DNA of 36,698 bases from Candidatus Aminicenantes bacterium RBG_16_66_30 (GCA_001775715.1 MEYC01000090.1:58329-95026), one strand, 5' to 3'. Numbered from the stretch's first letter, positions 8,899 through 30,234 are shown. Program-made: numbers and translations. Notes: a model not told the origin generated them from the letters alone.

Positions 8899-9429
8899 AT
8901 GGCAAAGAACTGGTTCGTCGTTCACACATATTCCGGCTTCGAGAAGTTCGTGGCCGAATCGATCAAGCAGAAGGCGATCGAGCTGCACCTCGAGGACCAG
9001 GTCGGGCAGATCATCATCCCGACCGAGGACGTCGTCGAGATCCGGGGCGGCAAGAAGGTCGTCTCCACGAAGCGGTCCTATCCGGGCTACATCCTCGTCG
9101 AGATGGAGATGAACGACGAGAACTGGCTGATGATCCGGCAGGTCCCCAAGGTCACCGGGTTCGTCGGCTCCGGCCGGACCCCGACCCCGCTCAGCAAGAA
9201 AGAGGTCGGGCAGATCGTCGAGCACATGGAGACGACCTCGGAGAAGCCCAAGCCCAAGCACTCGTTCGAGAAGGGCGAGGCCGTCCGTATCATCGACGGC
9301 CCGTTCTTCAACTTCAACGGGATCGTCGAAGAGGTCAACGCCGAGAGGAACACGCTCAAGGTCCTGGTCACGATCTTCGGCCGGTCGACCCCGGTCGAGC
9401 TCGAGTTCCTGCAGGTCGAAAAGCTCTAG
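8899..9429 (+). CDS. nusG: transcription termination/antitermination protein NusG
   Basis: 176 aa; [23 protein letters not shown] region [24 protein letters not shown]. Confidence 0.97.
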   Translation: MAKNWFVVHTYSGFEKFVAESIKQKAIELHLEDQVGQIIIPTEDVVEIRGGKKVVSTKRSYPGYILVEMEMNDENWLMIRQVPKVTGFVGSGRTPTPLSKKEVGQIVEHMETTSEKPKPKHSFEKGEAVRIIDGPFFNFNGIVEEVNAERNTLKVLVTIFGRSTPVELEFLQVEKL

Positions 9430-9438
9430 GAGGACGCC

Positions 9439-9870
9439 ATGTCGAAGGAAGTCATCGCCAAGATCAAGCTGGAGATCGTCGCCGGGCAGGCCAGCCCCGC
9501 TCCTCCCGTCGGCCCGGCCCTGGGCCAGCATGGGGTCAATATCATGGGCTTCGTCCGCGAGTTCAACGACCGGACGAAGAAGATGGACGAGGGCACGGTC
9601 GTCCCCGTCCTCATCACCGTCTTCAAGGACAAGACCTTCAACTTCGTCGTCAAAACCCCGCCGGCCTCCTACCTCTTGAAGAAGGCGGCCGGGATCGCCA
9701 AGGGCTCCGGGGCCCCCAACAAGGACAAGGTCGGCAAGGTCACCCTGAAGCAGATCGAGGACATCGCCCGGACGAAGCTCGCCGACCTCAACGCCTACGA
9801 CATCGAGGCGGCCAAGAAGATCATCGCGGGGACCGCGAAAAACATGGGATTGGAGATCGTCAGTGAGTAA
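9439..9870 (+). CDS. rplK: 50S ribosomal protein L11
   Basis: 143 aa; [29 protein letters not shown]. Confidence 0.98.
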   Translation: MSKEVIAKIKLEIVAGQASPAPPVGPALGQHGVNIMGFVREFNDRTKKMDEGTVVPVLITVFKDKTFNFVVKTPPASYLLKKAAGIAKGSGAPNKDKVGKVTLKQIEDIARTKLADLNAYDIEAAKKIIAGTAKNMGLEIVSE

Positions 9871-10561
9871 GCACGGCAAGAATACCGTCAAGGCCCGGGA
9901 GGTCAAAGGGACGGAGTCCCAGACCTACTCCCTCGAGGAGGCCGCGAGCCTCATCAAGAAGGCCCACTTCGCCAAGTTCGACGAGTCGGTCGACATGGAC
10001 ATCCGGCTCGGCGTCAACCCCAAGCACTCGGACCAGATGGTCCGCGGCACGATCGTCCTGCCCCACGGCACGGGCAAGACCAAGAAGATCTGCGTCATCG
10101 CGTCCGGGGAGAAGCTCAAGGAGGCCGAAGAGGCCGGCGCCGACTACTTCGGCGGGGACGACATCATCGAGAAGATCACCGGCGGATGGATCGACTTCGA
10201 CATCGTCATCGCGACGCCCGACGTCATGCGCGGCGTCGGCAAGCTCGGCCGCATCCTCGGCACGAAGGGCCTCATGCCCAACCCGAAGTCGGGCACCGTC
10301 ACGTTCGACATCAAGAAGGCCGTCGAGGAGACCAAGGCCGGCAAGGTCGAGTTCCGCGTCGACAAGTCGAGCATCGTCCACTCGACCGTCGGGAAGGTCT
10401 CCTTCCCCGAGGGCAAGCTCGTCGAGAACATGAGGACCTTTCTCCAGGCCATCGTCCACGCCAAGCCGCCGGCGGCCAAGGGCAAGTACGTCCGGACCAT
10501 GTTCGTGTCCTCGACGATGGGCCCGTCCTTCCGGATCTCCGAAGACGTCCTAGAGAGCTAG
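9863..10561 (+). CDS. rplA: 50S ribosomal protein L1 (GTG start)
   Basis: 232 aa; [15 protein letters not shown] signature; 8-nt overlap with rplK. Confidence 0.98.
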   Translation: MSKHGKNTVKAREVKGTESQTYSLEEAASLIKKAHFAKFDESVDMDIRLGVNPKHSDQMVRGTIVLPHGTGKTKKICVIASGEKLKEAEEAGADYFGGDDIIEKITGGWIDFDIVIATPDVMRGVGKLGRILGTKGLMPNPKSGTVTFDIKKAVEETKAGKVEFRVDKSSIVHSTVGKVSFPEGKLVENMRTFLQAIVHAKPPAAKGKYVRTMFVSSTMGPSFRISEDVLES

Positions 10562-10574
10562 AGGAGAGCGCATC

Positions 10575-11093
10575 GTGAAAAAGGAAGCCAAGCAGCCCAT
10601 CGTCGAGTCCCTCGAACGCCTGTTCGCCACGAACGGCACCTTCTACCTCATCGACTTCAAGCGGATGACGGTCGCCCAGTCCGTCGATCTCCGCAAGGTC
10701 CTGCGCAAGAGCGGCTACACCTACAAGGTCATCAAGAACCGGCTGGCCCTGCGGGCCCTCGACGAGGCCTGCCCGGAGGCCCTCCGGCCGCTCTTCCAGA
10801 AGCCCACGGCCATCGCCTTCGCCGACAAGGACCCCATCCAGCTGGCTAAGATCCTCAAGGATTTCTCCAATCAGGGGAAGATCCTGGCGGTCAAGGGCGG
10901 CATCGTAGAAGGCCAGTACCTCGCGGCGGAGCGGTTCGACGAGATCAGCAAGCTTTCCTCCCGCGCCGATCTCATGGCCAGGTTCGCGCGCCTGATGGCC
11001 GCGCCGCTCGTCGAGTTCCTGCGGACGCTTCAGGCGCCCCTGAGCAACTTTGGGAACCTGCTCAATCAGCTGAAAATCAAGAAACAGGATTGA
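10575..11093 (+). CDS. rplJ: 50S ribosomal protein L10 (GTG start)
   Basis: 172 aa; L10 sequence between rplA and rplL. Confidence 0.96.
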   Translation: MKKEAKQPIVESLERLFATNGTFYLIDFKRMTVAQSVDLRKVLRKSGYTYKVIKNRLALRALDEACPEALRPLFQKPTAIAFADKDPIQLAKILKDFSNQGKILAVKGGIVEGQYLAAERFDEISKLSSRADLMARFARLMAAPLVEFLRTLQAPLSNFGNLLNQLKIKKQD

Positions 11094-11146
11094 TATCATT
11101 TACAAAGGTCGGAACGACCCAAGATCAAACAAAGGAGACTCGTGAC

Positions 11147-11527
<381 letters not shown>

Positions 11528-11605
11528 GTGATCCGGTTGGCTGAGCGTCCGTGCGTCCGGTCTCGGAAACGAGGACACTCGATCTCTGCACGAGAGTGAG
11601 TCTAC

Positions 11606-20043
<8,438 letters not shown>

Positions 20044-20078
20044 GCCGGCCGGGGGACCCCGCGGAAAGGTCAAATTTC

Positions 20079-20107
20079 TTGACAGAGAGGCCGATTTTTG
20101 CTATGAT
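20079..20107 (+). promoter_or_regulatory. sigma70-type promoter upstream of rpsL
   Basis: TTGACA (20079-20084), 17-nt spacer, TATGAT (20102-20107). Confidence 0.8.
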
Positions 20108-20186
20108 CCGTCCATTCGTCTCGGGCTATCCCCCTGGGGATGAATAAAATTAACATTCGAAATTCTGTGTAGAGGAGTATTTTTCA

Positions 20187-20576
20187 TTGCCGACCGTCAA
20201 TCAACTCGTCAGAAAAGGCCGGACACCCAAGAAATACAAGTCTAAGTCCCCGGCCCTCGAGGCCTGTCCCCAGAAGAGGGGCGTCTGCACCCGGGTCTTC
20301 ACGACGACCCCCAAGAAGCCGAACTCGGCCATGCGGAAGGTCGCCCGGGTCCGCCTGACCAACAACATCGAGGTCACGGGATACATCCCCGGCATCGGCC
20401 ACAACCTCCAGGAGCACTCGATCGTCATGATCCGGGGAGGCCGCATCAAGGACCTGCCCGGCGTCCGCTACCACATCATCCGCGGTAAGCTCGACGCCGA
20501 AGGGGTCCAGAACCGCTTCAAAGCGCGTTCCCGGTACGGGGCGAAGAGACCGAAAGAGAAACGGATCGCGGCCTGA
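20187..20576 (+). CDS. rpsL: 30S ribosomal protein S12 (TTG start)
   Basis: 129 aa; [38 protein letters not shown]; start codon TTG preceded by AGAGGAG. Confidence 0.98.
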   Translation: MPTVNQLVRKGRTPKKYKSKSPALEACPQKRGVCTRVFTTTPKKPNSAMRKVARVRLTNNIEVTGYIPGIGHNLQEHSIVMIRGGRIKDLPGVRYHIIRGKLDAEGVQNRFKARSRYGAKRPKEKRIAA

Positions 20577-20590
20577 TCCAGGAGCAGCCC

Positions 20591-21061
20591 ATGCCGAGAC
20601 GCGGAACCATCAAGAAACGCAAAGCGCCCGTCGACGCTCTCTACGGGAGCACGGTCGTAGCCCGGTTCATCAACCTCTTCCTCCGCAAGGGGAAGAAGAC
20701 GACCGCCGAGAGGGTCATCTACGGCACGATGGACATCCTCAAGGCCAAAGCCAAGGAGGACCCCCTGAAGGTCCTCGAGAAGGCCCTCGAGAACGTCCGG
20801 CCGTTCCTCGAGACGAAGTCGCGCCGGGTCGGCGGCGCGAACTATCAGGTCCCCATCGAGGTCTCGCCCGGCCGGTCCTACTCGCTGGGGTTCCGCTGGC
20901 TGGTCAAGTACGCCAAGGAGCGCGGCGGCAAGAGCATGCAGGAGAAGCTCTCGGCCGAGATCATGGACGCCATCGCCAACCGGGGCGGGGCGGTCAAGAA
21001 GCGCGAGGACACGCACAAGATGGCGGAGGCCAACCGGGCCTTCGCTCATTATAAATGGTGA
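20591..21061 (+). CDS. rpsG: 30S ribosomal protein S7
   Basis: 156 aa; MPRRGTIKKRKAPVDALYGS, RVGGANYQVPIEV. Confidence 0.98.
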   Translation: MPRRGTIKKRKAPVDALYGSTVVARFINLFLRKGKKTTAERVIYGTMDILKAKAKEDPLKVLEKALENVRPFLETKSRRVGGANYQVPIEVSPGRSYSLGFRWLVKYAKERGGKSMQEKLSAEIMDAIANRGGAVKKREDTHKMAEANRAFAHYKW

Positions 21062-21115
21062 GCTCCGGTGAAAGAACGGTGAGAGTGTTCCGGGTCGATA
21101 TGGAGAGACGAGGCT

Positions 21116-23215
21116 ATGCGGTCATACCCGATCGAGAGAGTCCGGAACATCGGCATCATGGCCCATATCGACGCCGGCAAGACGACCACGACGGAGCGGA
21201 TCCTGTTCTACACGGGTATGACCTACAAGATGGGCGAGGTGGACGACGGAACGGCCGTGATGGATTGGATGGTCCAGGAGCAGGAGCGCGGGATCACCAT
21301 CACCTCGGCCGCGACGACGTGCGCTTGGCGTGACCACCGTATCAATATCATCGATACGCCCGGTCACGTGGATTTTACCGCGGAGGTCGAGCGCTCCCTG
21401 AGGGTGCTCGACGGCGCGATAGCCATTCTGTGTGGAGTTGGCGGTGTCGAACCGCAGTCCGAGACAGTATGGCGCCAGGCCGATAGGTACCGGGTCCCGC
21501 GGATCGTGTTCATCAACAAGATGGACCGGATCGGGGCCGACCCGGAACGAGCGGTCCTCCAGCTGAGGACGCGGGTGGCGGCCAAGCCTCTGCCGATCCA
21601 GATTCCCCTGGGCCGGGAAGACGGATTCCGCGGTATTATCGACCTCATTGACCGCAAGGTCTACGACTGGGGTCGAGAGATCCTGGGGACGGAGTATGTC
21701 GTCCGCGACGTCGCGGACGAGGATCGCGAGGACGTGGAGCGGAAACGACAGGACATGCTGGAAATGTTGAGCGAACACGACGACGGCCTGATGCAGAAGT
21801 ACCTCGACGGCGTCGAGGTCTCCGCGCCGGAGCTGCGGCAGGCCGTCCGCCGGGCCACCCTGGCCCTGGACGTCGTCCCCGTCCTCTACGGGGCCTCGTT
21901 CCGGAACAAGGGCGTCCACCCCCTCCTCGACGCCGTCGTGGACTACCTGCCGTCCCCGGCCGACGTCCGGCCGGTCGCCGGCCGGCACCCCCGGACGGAG
22001 GCCGAGGAAACGCGCCCGGCCTCAGATGAGGCGCCCTTCTCCGCCCTCGTCTTCAAGACCGCCAGCGACACCTTCCTCGGCAACCTGGCCTATTTCCGGG
22101 TCTACTCCGGCAAGGCCAAGGTCGGCCAGGCCGTCTATAATTCGACCAAGGGCGAAGAGGAGAAGCTCTCGCGCCTCCTCGAGATGCACGCCAACAAGCG
22201 CAAGGAGATCCGGGAGGTCCACGCCGGGGACATCGCGGCCATGGGCTCGACCAAGAACATCTCCACCGGCGACACCCTCTGCCTCAAGAGCCACCCCCTC
22301 GTCCTCGAGTCCATCCGCTTCCCCGAGCCGGTCATCGCGGCGACGATCGAGCCCAAGACGAAAGCCGATCATCCGAAGCTCGCGGCGACCCTGGCCAAGC
22401 TCGTCCGGGAGGACCCGACCCTCAAGGTCGGTCAGGACCCGATGACCGGGCAGACCCTGCTCCGGGGCATGGGCGAGCTCCACCTGGAGATCGTCATGGA
22501 CCGGATGGAGCGCGAGTTCGGCGTCCGGGCCAACCTCGGGAAGCCCCAGGTCGCCTACAAGGAGACCATTCAGGCCGCGGCCCAGGGCGAGGGCAGGTAC
22601 GTCCGCCAGGCGGGAGGGAAGGGCCTCTACGGCCACTGCGTCCTCCGCCTCGAGCCCCTCGGGCGCGGCCGCGGCTTCGAGTTCCTCGACGCGACGAAGG
22701 GCGACGTCATCCCCCGCGAGTTCGTCGTCGACGTCGAGAACGGCGTCCGGGAGGCCCTCGAGGCCGGCGTCGTCGCCGGCTTCCCGGTGACCGACCTCCG
22801 GGCGGCCCTCATCGGCGGCTCGACCCACGACGTCGACGCGACGCCGGTCGCCTACAAGATCGCGGCCACCCTGGCCTTCCGCGAGGCGGCCAAGAAGGCC
22901 GGCCCGGCCCTCCTCGAGCCGCTCATGAAGCTCGAGGTCGTCGCGCCGGACGAGTACCTCGGCGACATCGTCGGGGACATCAACGCCCGGCGGGGGAAGA
23001 TCGAGGGGATGGAGATGCGCAGCGGCTCCCGGGTCGTCGACGCCCACGTCCCGCTGGCCGAGATGTTCGGCTACGCGACGACGGTCCGGACCCTAACCCA
23101 GGGGCGGGGCGTGTTCTCTATGGAGTTCGCCAGGTACGAGCGGACGCCCGCGGGCGTCCAGGAAGATATCGTCGCCCGGATCGAGGGCCGCAGGCCCTTC
23201 CGGGCCGACGCCTAA
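21116..23215 (+). CDS. fusA: elongation factor G
   Basis: 699 aa; [47 protein letters not shown]. Confidence 0.97.
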   Translation: MRSYPIERVRNIGIMAHIDAGKTTTTERILFYTGMTYKMGEVDDGTAVMDWMVQEQERGITITSAATTCAWRDHRINIIDTPGHVDFTAEVERSLRVLDGAIAILCGVGGVEPQSETVWRQADRYRVPRIVFINKMDRIGADPERAVLQLRTRVAAKPLPIQIPLGREDGFRGIIDLIDRKVYDWGREILGTEYVVRDVADEDREDVERKRQDMLEMLSEHDDGLMQKYLDGVEVSAPELRQAVRRATLALDVVPVLYGASFRNKGVHPLLDAVVDYLPSPADVRPVAGRHPRTEAEETRPASDEAPFSALVFKTASDTFLGNLAYFRVYSGKAKVGQAVYNSTKGEEEKLSRLLEMHANKRKEIREVHAGDIAAMGSTKNISTGDTLCLKSHPLVLESIRFPEPVIAATIEPKTKADHPKLAATLAKLVREDPTLKVGQDPMTGQTLLRGMGELHLEIVMDRMEREFGVRANLGKPQVAYKETIQAAAQGEGRYVRQAGGKGLYGHCVLRLEPLGRGRGFEFLDATKGDVIPREFVVDVENGVREALEAGVVAGFPVTDLRAALIGGSTHDVDATPVAYKIAATLAFREAAKKAGPALLEPLMKLEVVAPDEYLGDIVGDINARRGKIEGMEMRSGSRVVDAHVPLAEMFGYATTVRTLTQGRGVFSMEFARYERTPAGVQEDIVARIEGRRPFRADA

Positions 23216-23255
23216 CCGAGGTCTTGAGCAACGAAAGCCATACAGGAGGTGAGCG

Positions 23256-24458
23256 ATGGCGAAAGAAAAGTTTGCGAGGACGAAGCCCCATGTCAACGTC
23301 GGGACGATCGGTCACATCGACCACGGCAAGACGACGCTGACGGCCGCCATTACGAAGGTCCTGGCGACCAAAGGCCTGGCCAAGGCCCAGAGCTATGACG
23401 ACGTCGCCAAGGCCGACGCTAAGATGTTCCGCCGGGACGCGACCAAGATCCTGACGGTCGCCTTGAGCCACGTCGAGTACGAGAGCGAGAAGCGGCATTA
23501 CGCCCACATCGACTGCCCCGGCCACGCCGACTACATCAAGAACATGATCTCCGGCGCGGCCCAGATGGACGGCGCCGTGCTGGTCGTGTCCGCGGCCGAC
23601 GGCCCCATGCCCCAGACGCGCGAGCACATCCTGCTCGCCCGCCAGGTCAACGTGCCGGCCATCGTCGTGTTCATGAACAAGTGCGACCTCGTCGACGACC
23701 CCGAGATCCTCGACCTCGTCGAGCTCGAGGTCCGCGAGCTCCTGACCAAGTACGAGTTCCCCGGGGACAAGACGCCGGTCATCCGCGGCAGCGCCACCAA
23801 GGCCGCCGAGGACTTCAACGGCGAGGGGGCCAAGTGCATCTGGGAGCTCGTCAAGGCCCTGGATGAGTTCATCCCCGAGCCCCTGCGCGAGGTCGACAAG
23901 CCCTTCCAGATGGCCATCGAGGACGTCTTCTCGATCACCGGCCGCGGCACGGTCGTCACGGGACGGGTCGAGCGCGGCGTCGTCAAGGTCGGCGACGAGG
24001 TCGAGATCGTCGGGCTGCGCGAGACGCGCAAGACGGTCGTCACGGGCGTCGAGATGTTCCGCAAGCTCCTCGACCAGGCCCAGGCCGGCGACAACATCGG
24101 GGCCCTGCTCCGCGGCGTCGGCAAGGACGAGGTCGAGCGCGGCCAGGTCCTGGCCAAGCCCGGCTCGATCACCCCGCACCGGAAGTTCCGGGCCACGATC
24201 GTCGCCCTGACCAAGGAAGAGGGCGGACGGCACACGCCGTTCTTCAAGGGCTACCGGCCCCAGTTCTATTTCCGGACGACCGACGTGACGGGCTCCGTCA
24301 AGCTCCCCGACAACGTCGAGATGGTCATGCCCGGCGACTCCGTCAACCTGGAGATCGAGCTGATCACCGACGTCGCCATGGAGAAAGCCCTGCGCTTCGC
24401 CATCCGCGAGGGCGGCCGGACGGTCGGCGCCGGAACGGTCACCGAGATCATCGAGTAG
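23256..24458 (+). CDS. tuf: elongation factor Tu, divergent switch I
   Basis: 400 aa; [81 protein letters not shown] in place of the usual RGITI context. Confidence 0.97.
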   Translation: MAKEKFARTKPHVNVGTIGHIDHGKTTLTAAITKVLATKGLAKAQSYDDVAKADAKMFRRDATKILTVALSHVEYESEKRHYAHIDCPGHADYIKNMISGAAQMDGAVLVVSAADGPMPQTREHILLARQVNVPAIVVFMNKCDLVDDPEILDLVELEVRELLTKYEFPGDKTPVIRGSATKAAEDFNGEGAKCIWELVKALDEFIPEPLREVDKPFQMAIEDVFSITGRGTVVTGRVERGVVKVGDEVEIVGLRETRKTVVTGVEMFRKLLDQAQAGDNIGALLRGVGKDEVERGQVLAKPGSITPHRKFRATIVALTKEEGGRHTPFFKGYRPQFYFRTTDVTGSVKLPDNVEMVMPGDSVNLEIELITDVAMEKALRFAIREGGRTVGAGTVTEIIE

Positions 24459-24528
24459 TCGCGGCCGCCGCGGATCCACCGGGCCGAGGGGTCCGGGGGG
24501 AGGAATTCGGAGAACAGAGGAACGACCG

Positions 24529-24846
24529 ATGGAAAAAATCAGAATCCGCTTACAGTCCTTTGACCACCGCCTGCTGGACCAGTCCGTCAAGGATATCGTC
24601 GTCAAGGCCAAGCGCACCGGCGCCTGCGTCGCCGGCCCCATCCCCCTGCCGACGCGCATCCACAAGTTCTGCGTCCTCCGCTCCCCGCATGTCGACAAGA
24701 AGTCACGCGAGCACTTCGAGATGCGGATCCACAAGCGGCTCATCGACATCAGCGAATACAACAACGAGACGATCGAAGAGCTCCAGAAGCTCGACCTGCC
24801 GGCCGGGATCGACGTCGAGATCCAGGCCACCGGGACGGGAGAATGA
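24529..24846 (+). CDS. rpsJ: 30S ribosomal protein S10
   Basis: 105 aa; [31 protein letters not shown]. Confidence 0.98.
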   Translation: MEKIRIRLQSFDHRLLDQSVKDIVVKAKRTGACVAGPIPLPTRIHKFCVLRSPHVDKKSREHFEMRIHKRLIDISEYNNETIEELQKLDLPAGIDVEIQATGTGE

Positions 24847-25496
24847 CCATGGTCGAGGGATTGATCGGCAAGAAGATCGGCATGAGCCAGCAGTTCGACG
24901 ACGCCGGCAACGTCGTCCCCGTCACCGTCATCCAGGCCGGCCCGTGCACGGTCATCCAGAAGAAGACGGCGGAGAAGGACGGCTACGCGGCCGTCCAGCT
25001 GGGGTTCGTCGAGGCCCGGGGCGTCCGCAAGCCCGGCAAGCCCCAGGTCGGTCACTTCAAGAAAGCGGGCGTTCCCGTCGTCAAGAAGCTCCAGGAGGTC
25101 GGGTGCTCCGATCCGGCCGCCGTGAAGGAAGGGGACCAGATCCTCGTCGACATCTTCGAGATCGGCGAGACCGTCCACGTCGTCGGGACGAGCAAGGGCA
25201 AGGGCTTCGCCGGCGTCGTCAAGCGGCACCATTTCGCCGGCGGCGGCGCGGCCCACGGCTCCATGTTCCACCGGGCGCCGGGCTCGATCGGCGCGTCGTC
25301 CTACCCCTCCCGCGTCGTCAAGGGCATGCGCATGGGCGGCCACATGGGCCATGAGCGGGTCACGGTCCGCGGCCTCAAGGTCGTGGCCACGGACAAGGAC
25401 AAGAACCTCCTCGTCGTCAAGGGCGCCGTGCCCGGCGCCAAAGGCGGCTACGTCCTGATCACGAAGGGCTCGTTCGCCGCGACGCGGGCGAAGTGA
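24843..25496 (+). CDS. rplC: 50S ribosomal protein L3
   Basis: [30 protein letters not shown]; exact start ambiguous (24843 or 24849). Confidence 0.97.
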   Translation: MTMVEGLIGKKIGMSQQFDDAGNVVPVTVIQAGPCTVIQKKTAEKDGYAAVQLGFVEARGVRKPGKPQVGHFKKAGVPVVKKLQEVGCSDPAAVKEGDQILVDIFEIGETVHVVGTSKGKGFAGVVKRHHFAGGGAAHGSMFHRAPGSIGASSYPSRVVKGMRMGGHMGHERVTVRGLKVVATDKDKNLLVVKGAVPGAKGGYVLITKGSFAATRAK

Positions 25497-25513
25497 GCGG
25501 AGAAGAGGGCACC

Positions 25514-26134
25514 ATGGCGAAACTCGACATCATCGATAGGGACGGAAAGAGCGCCGCCCAGCTGGACCTCCCCGAGGCGGTCTTCGCCCCGGCCGCGAAC
25601 GACCACCTCATCTACGAGGCCGTCGTCAACTACCGGGCCAACCAGCGCCAGGGGACGGCGTCGACGAAGACCCGGGCCGCCGTCAGCGGCGGCGGCAAGA
25701 AGCCCTGGCGGCAGAAGGGCACGGGCCGGGCCCGCGTCGGCAGCACGCGCTCACCTCTCTGGAGGAAGGGCGGCACGGTCTTCGGACCCCAGCCGCGCGA
25801 CTATTCCTCCGAGCTGCCGAAGAAGGCCAAGCGGGGCGCCCTCCGCTCGGCCCTGGCCCACAAGCTCGCCGCCGGCGACCTCATCGTCGCGAGCGAGCTC
25901 GAGGTCAAGGAGCCCAAGACCAAGGAGGCCGTCGCCCTGCTCAAGGCCTTCCGGCTCGACTCGGCCCTCCTCGTCGACCTGGCCGCGAACGCCAACCTGT
26001 TCCTGGCCGTCCGGAACCTCGCCCGGGTCAAGGCCGTCGATGTCTCGGGCCTCAACATCTACGACGTCCTCGCCCACAAATCGCTCGTCTTCACGCGGCG
26101 GGCCTTCGAGGCCGTCCTGGAGAAACTCAAGTGA
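25514..26134 (+). CDS. rplD: 50S ribosomal protein L4
   Basis: [12 protein letters not shown]..., [31 protein letters not shown]; internal Met of the 25493 ORF. Confidence 0.96.
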   Translation: MAKLDIIDRDGKSAAQLDLPEAVFAPAANDHLIYEAVVNYRANQRQGTASTKTRAAVSGGGKKPWRQKGTGRARVGSTRSPLWRKGGTVFGPQPRDYSSELPKKAKRGALRSALAHKLAAGDLIVASELEVKEPKTKEAVALLKAFRLDSALLVDLAANANLFLAVRNLARVKAVDVSGLNIYDVLAHKSLVFTRRAFEAVLEKLK

Positions 26135-26427
26135 TCAAAGACCCCCATAAGATCATCCTTCGTCCGGTCATCACGGAGAAGACGACCCAGCTCAAGGCCA
26201 CGAGCGGGGTCATCTGCTTCGAGGTCGCCCGGAACGCCAACAAGATCGAGATCAAGCTGGCCGTCGAGCACCTGTTCAAGACCAAGGTCGCCGAGGTCCG
26301 GACCCAGATGAAGACCGGCAAGGTCCGCCGCGTCGGCCGGAACATGGGCAAGACCCGGGACTGGAAGAAGGCCTTCGTCCGGCTCCGCGAAGGCGAGAAA
26401 CCGATCGAATACTTCGAGGCGGCGTAA
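26131..26427 (+). CDS. rplW: 50S ribosomal protein L23 (GTG start)
   Basis: [35 protein letters not shown]. Confidence 0.96.
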   Translation: MIKDPHKIILRPVITEKTTQLKATSGVICFEVARNANKIEIKLAVEHLFKTKVAEVRTQMKTGKVRRVGRNMGKTRDWKKAFVRLREGEKPIEYFEAA

Positions 26428-26428
26428 C

Positions 26429-27256
<828 letters not shown>

Positions 27257-27258
27257 CC

Positions 27259-27555
27259 ATGAGCAGATCACTCAAGAAGGGCCCGTTCATCGATGGCCAC
27301 CTCCTGGAGAAGGTCCAGGCCCTGGCGACGCCCGCGGGCAAGCGCCAAGTCATCAAGACCTGGTCCCGCCGGTCGACGATCATCCCCGAGATGGTCGGCA
27401 TGACCATCGGCGTCCACAACGGGCGGAAGTTCATCCCGGTCTTCGTCACCGAGAACATGGTCGGGCACAAGCTCGGGGAGTTCTCCCCGACGCGGCACTT
27501 CAAGGGCCATACCTCCAAGACGGCCAAGCAGCTGAAGGTGGGGAAGACGCCATGA
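27259..27555 (+). CDS. rpsS: 30S ribosomal protein S19
   Basis: [42 protein letters not shown]. Confidence 0.98.
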   Translation: MSRSLKKGPFIDGHLLEKVQALATPAGKRQVIKTWSRRSTIIPEMVGMTIGVHNGRKFIPVFVTENMVGHKLGEFSPTRHFKGHTSKTAKQLKVGKTP

Positions 27556-27911
27556 GCGTCCCGAGCCATCTCTCCCACGCCGTCGCGCGCTACGTCCGGA
27601 TGAGCCCCCAGAAGAGCCGTCTCGTGGCCGACCTCGTCCGGGACCGCTATGTCGGGGAGGCCCTGACCATCCTGCGCTTCAGCGAGCGGAAGAAGATCAG
27701 CGCCGTCCTCGAGAAGGTCCTGCGCTCCGCCATCGCCAACGCCCAGCAGGCGTCGCCGAACGTCGACGTCGATACGCTCGTCATCTCGCGGATCCAGATC
27801 AACGGCGGCCCGAGCGCCAAGCGGATCCGTCCGGCCCCCCAGGGACGGGCCTACCGCATCCAGAAGCGGACGAGCCATGTCCATATCTATCTCGCCGAAA
27901 AGGGGAAGTGA
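27552..27911 (+). CDS. rplV: 50S ribosomal protein L22
   Basis: [37 protein letters not shown] overlap with rpsS. Confidence 0.97.
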   Translation: MSVPSHLSHAVARYVRMSPQKSRLVADLVRDRYVGEALTILRFSERKKISAVLEKVLRSAIANAQQASPNVDVDTLVISRIQINGGPSAKRIRPAPQGRAYRIQKRTSHVHIYLAEKGK

Positions 27912-27912
27912 C

Positions 27913-28581
27913 GTGGGACAGAAAACGCATCCATACGGATTCCGGCTCGGCTTCAACAAGCCCTGGTCGTCCCGCTGGTTCGCCAAGGGCCCCGAATACG
28001 CCCGGCTCATCCATGAGGACCTGCGGATGAAGAAGGCCATCAAGGAGAAGTACTTCCACGCCGGCATCGCCGGGGTGGACGTCGAGCGCATCGGCCCGAA
28101 GATCCGCATCATCATCCACACGGCCCGGCCGGGCATCATCATCGGCCGCGGCGGCAAGGAGATCGAGAGCCTCAAGGCCTACCTCGAGACGATCGCCAAG
28201 CGCGACGTCTACATCGACATCCGCGAGGTCGACAAGCCCGAGCTCAACGCCCTCCTCGTCGGCGAGAGCATCGCCGTCCAGCTCGAGAAGCGCATCGCCT
28301 ACCGCCGGGCCATGCGCAAGGCCGTCGAGTTCGCCCTCAAGATGGGGGCCAAGGGCATCAAAGTCATGTGCGCCGGACGCCTCGGCGGCGTCGAGATCGC
28401 CCGCTCCGAGTGGTACCTCAAGGGCCAGCTCCCCCTGCAGACGCTCCGGGCCGACATCGACTTCGCCTTCACCGAGGCCTTCACGACCTACGGACAGATC
28501 GGCATCAAGGTCTGGGTCTACCGGGCCGACGTCGAGAAGCCCAAGATGACCTCCCAGACGGCCGAGGTCGAGGAGATCTGA
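27913..28581 (+). CDS. rpsC: 30S ribosomal protein S3 (GTG start)
   Basis: [32 protein letters not shown] motif. Confidence 0.97.
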   Translation: MGQKTHPYGFRLGFNKPWSSRWFAKGPEYARLIHEDLRMKKAIKEKYFHAGIAGVDVERIGPKIRIIIHTARPGIIIGRGGKEIESLKAYLETIAKRDVYIDIREVDKPELNALLVGESIAVQLEKRIAYRRAMRKAVEFALKMGAKGIKVMCAGRLGGVEIARSEWYLKGQLPLQTLRADIDFAFTEAFTTYGQIGIKVWVYRADVEKPKMTSQTAEVEEI

Positions 28582-28583
28582 CC

Positions 28584-29006
28584 ATGCTGATGCCCGCGAA
28601 AGTCAAGTACCGTAAGCAGCAGCGCGGCCGCATGCGGGGCAAGGCCCTGCGCGGCGGCACGCTGACCTTCGGCGAGTTCGGCCTCCAGGCCCTCGAGCCC
28701 GGCTGGCTGTCCTCCCGCCAGATCGAAGCCGGCCGCATCACGATCAGCCGGCATATGAAGCGGAAGGGCAAGCTGTGGATCCGGACCTTCCCCTGGAAGT
28801 CGGTCACCAAGAAGCCGACCGAGGTCCGCATGGGGAAGGGCAAGGGCGACCCTGAGTTCTGGGTCGACGTCATCCGGCCGGGCAAGATCCTCTTCGAGAT
28901 CGAGGGCGTCGACCACGCGGAGGCCCGCGAGGCCATGCGCCTGGCCGCCCACAAGCTGCCCATCAAGACGCGGTTCATCTCCCGGGAAGCGAGGGAGCTC
29001 CGATGA
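28584..29006 (+). CDS. rplP: 50S ribosomal protein L16
   Basis: [45 protein letters not shown]. Confidence 0.97.
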   Translation: MLMPAKVKYRKQQRGRMRGKALRGGTLTFGEFGLQALEPGWLSSRQIEAGRITISRHMKRKGKLWIRTFPWKSVTKKPTEVRMGKGKGDPEFWVDVIRPGKILFEIEGVDHAEAREAMRLAAHKLPIKTRFISREARELR

Positions 29007-29200
29007 AGATCAAGGAACTCAACGACATGTCGCCCGACGAGCTCAGGCACAAGCAGGAGGAGCTCGTCGACCAGCTCTTTAAGCTCCGCTTCCAGAAGTC
29101 CCTCGGACAGCTGGAGAGCCCCATGAAGGTCAAGAACGTCCGGCGGGACATCGCCCGCATCAAGACGCTCCTGAACCGCCGGCCGAAGGCCACGGAGTAG
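29003..29200 (+). CDS. rpmC: 50S ribosomal protein L29
   Basis: 65 aa; [38 protein letters not shown]. Confidence 0.96.
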   Translation: MKIKELNDMSPDELRHKQEELVDQLFKLRFQKSLGQLESPMKVKNVRRDIARIKTLLNRRPKATE

Positions 29201-29203
29201 CCC

Positions 29204-29527
29204 ATGGACACCCAAGGACACGCACGGAAGACGACCAAGGTCGGGACGGTCGTCGCCAAGAAGATGCAGAAGACGGTCACCGTCGAGGTGGAGCGGCAGG
29301 TCCGCCACCCCCTCTACCGGAAGACCGTCCGGAGGAAGCAGACCTTCCTCGTCCACGATGACGCCGAGAAGTGCAAGGTCGGCGACATCGTCCGCATCAT
29401 CGAGACCCGGCCGATCAGCAAGACCAAGCGCTGGCGCGTCCTCGAGATCGTCGGCCTGTCGCCGGTCTTGACGGCGACCCCGATCGCGGACGACCCGATC
29501 GCGCCCGGGACGGGAGAGCCGCAATGA
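29204..29527 (+). CDS. rpsQ: 30S ribosomal protein S17, C-terminally extended
   Basis: 107 aa; [35 protein letters not shown] then a tail of roughly 20 residues. Confidence 0.96.
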   Translation: MDTQGHARKTTKVGTVVAKKMQKTVTVEVERQVRHPLYRKTVRRKQTFLVHDDAEKCKVGDIVRIIETRPISKTKRWRVLEIVGLSPVLTATPIADDPIAPGTGEPQ

Positions 29528-29892
29528 TCCAGATGTGCACGATGCTCAAGGTCGCCGACAACTCCGGCGCCCGGCGGATCATGGCCATCACGCCGCTCGG
29601 CGGCAGCGTCGGCCGGGTCGCCCGGATCGGGGACGTCATCTCGGCCACGGTCAAGGAGGCCGACCCGGAGAGCAAGATCCCCAAGGGCAAGGTCATCCGG
29701 GCCGTCGTCGTCCGGACCCGCAAGGAGCTCCGCCGCAGGGACGGCTCCTACATCCGGTTCGAGGACAACGCCGCGGTCATCATCGACAAGGCGGGGGAGC
29801 CCGTGGGCACGCGCGTCTTCGGGCCCGTCGGCCGCGAGCTCCGCGAGCGGAAGTTCATGAAGATCATCTCCCTCGCGCCGGAGGTCCTGTGA
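29524..29892 (+). CDS. rplN: 50S ribosomal protein L14
   Basis: [22 protein letters not shown]; 122 aa; ATGA overlap with rpsQ. Confidence 0.97.
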   Translation: MIQMCTMLKVADNSGARRIMAITPLGGSVGRVARIGDVISATVKEADPESKIPKGKVIRAVVVRTRKELRRRDGSYIRFEDNAAVIIDKAGEPVGTRVFGPVGRELRERKFMKIISLAPEVL

Positions 29893-30224
29893 TGGTCAAG
29901 ATCCAGCTCAGGAAGAACGACCCCGTCGTCGTCATCCGCGGCAAGGACAAGGGGAAGACCGGCAAGGTCCTCAAGCTCTTCCCCGAGACGAACCGCGTCA
30001 TCGTCGAACGGATCAACTTCGTCAAGCATTTCGTCAAGGCCGACCGCAGCCGGAACGTCCAGGGCGGGGTCATGGAGAAGGAGGCCCCCATCGCCGTGTC
30101 GAACGTCATGCTCTACTGCGCCGAGTGCGCCCAGGGCGTCCGGGCCCGGACGAAGCGGCTCGAGGACGGCAGCAAGATCCGGCTCTGCCACCGCTGCGAG
30201 ACCCTGATCGAGAAGCAGAAGTGA
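29892..30224 (+). CDS. rplX: 50S ribosomal protein L24
   Basis: [30 protein letters not shown]...CHRC zinc-type motif; TGATG junction. Confidence 0.96.
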   Translation: MVKIQLRKNDPVVVIRGKDKGKTGKVLKLFPETNRVIVERINFVKHFVKADRSRNVQGGVMEKEAPIAVSNVMLYCAECAQGVRARTKRLEDGSKIRLCHRCETLIEKQK

Positions 30225-30234
30225 GGATGCGCCC

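Noticed and set aside
10562-10574. L10 leader (autoregulatory RNA) upstream of rplJ
   Set aside because: Only 13 nt separate rplA from rplJ, so there is no room for the canonical structured leader in the gap.
23118-25352. 744-aa minus-strand ORF across tuf/rpsJ/rplC
   Set aside because: Antisense shadow of highly biased translation genes; no recognisable domain.
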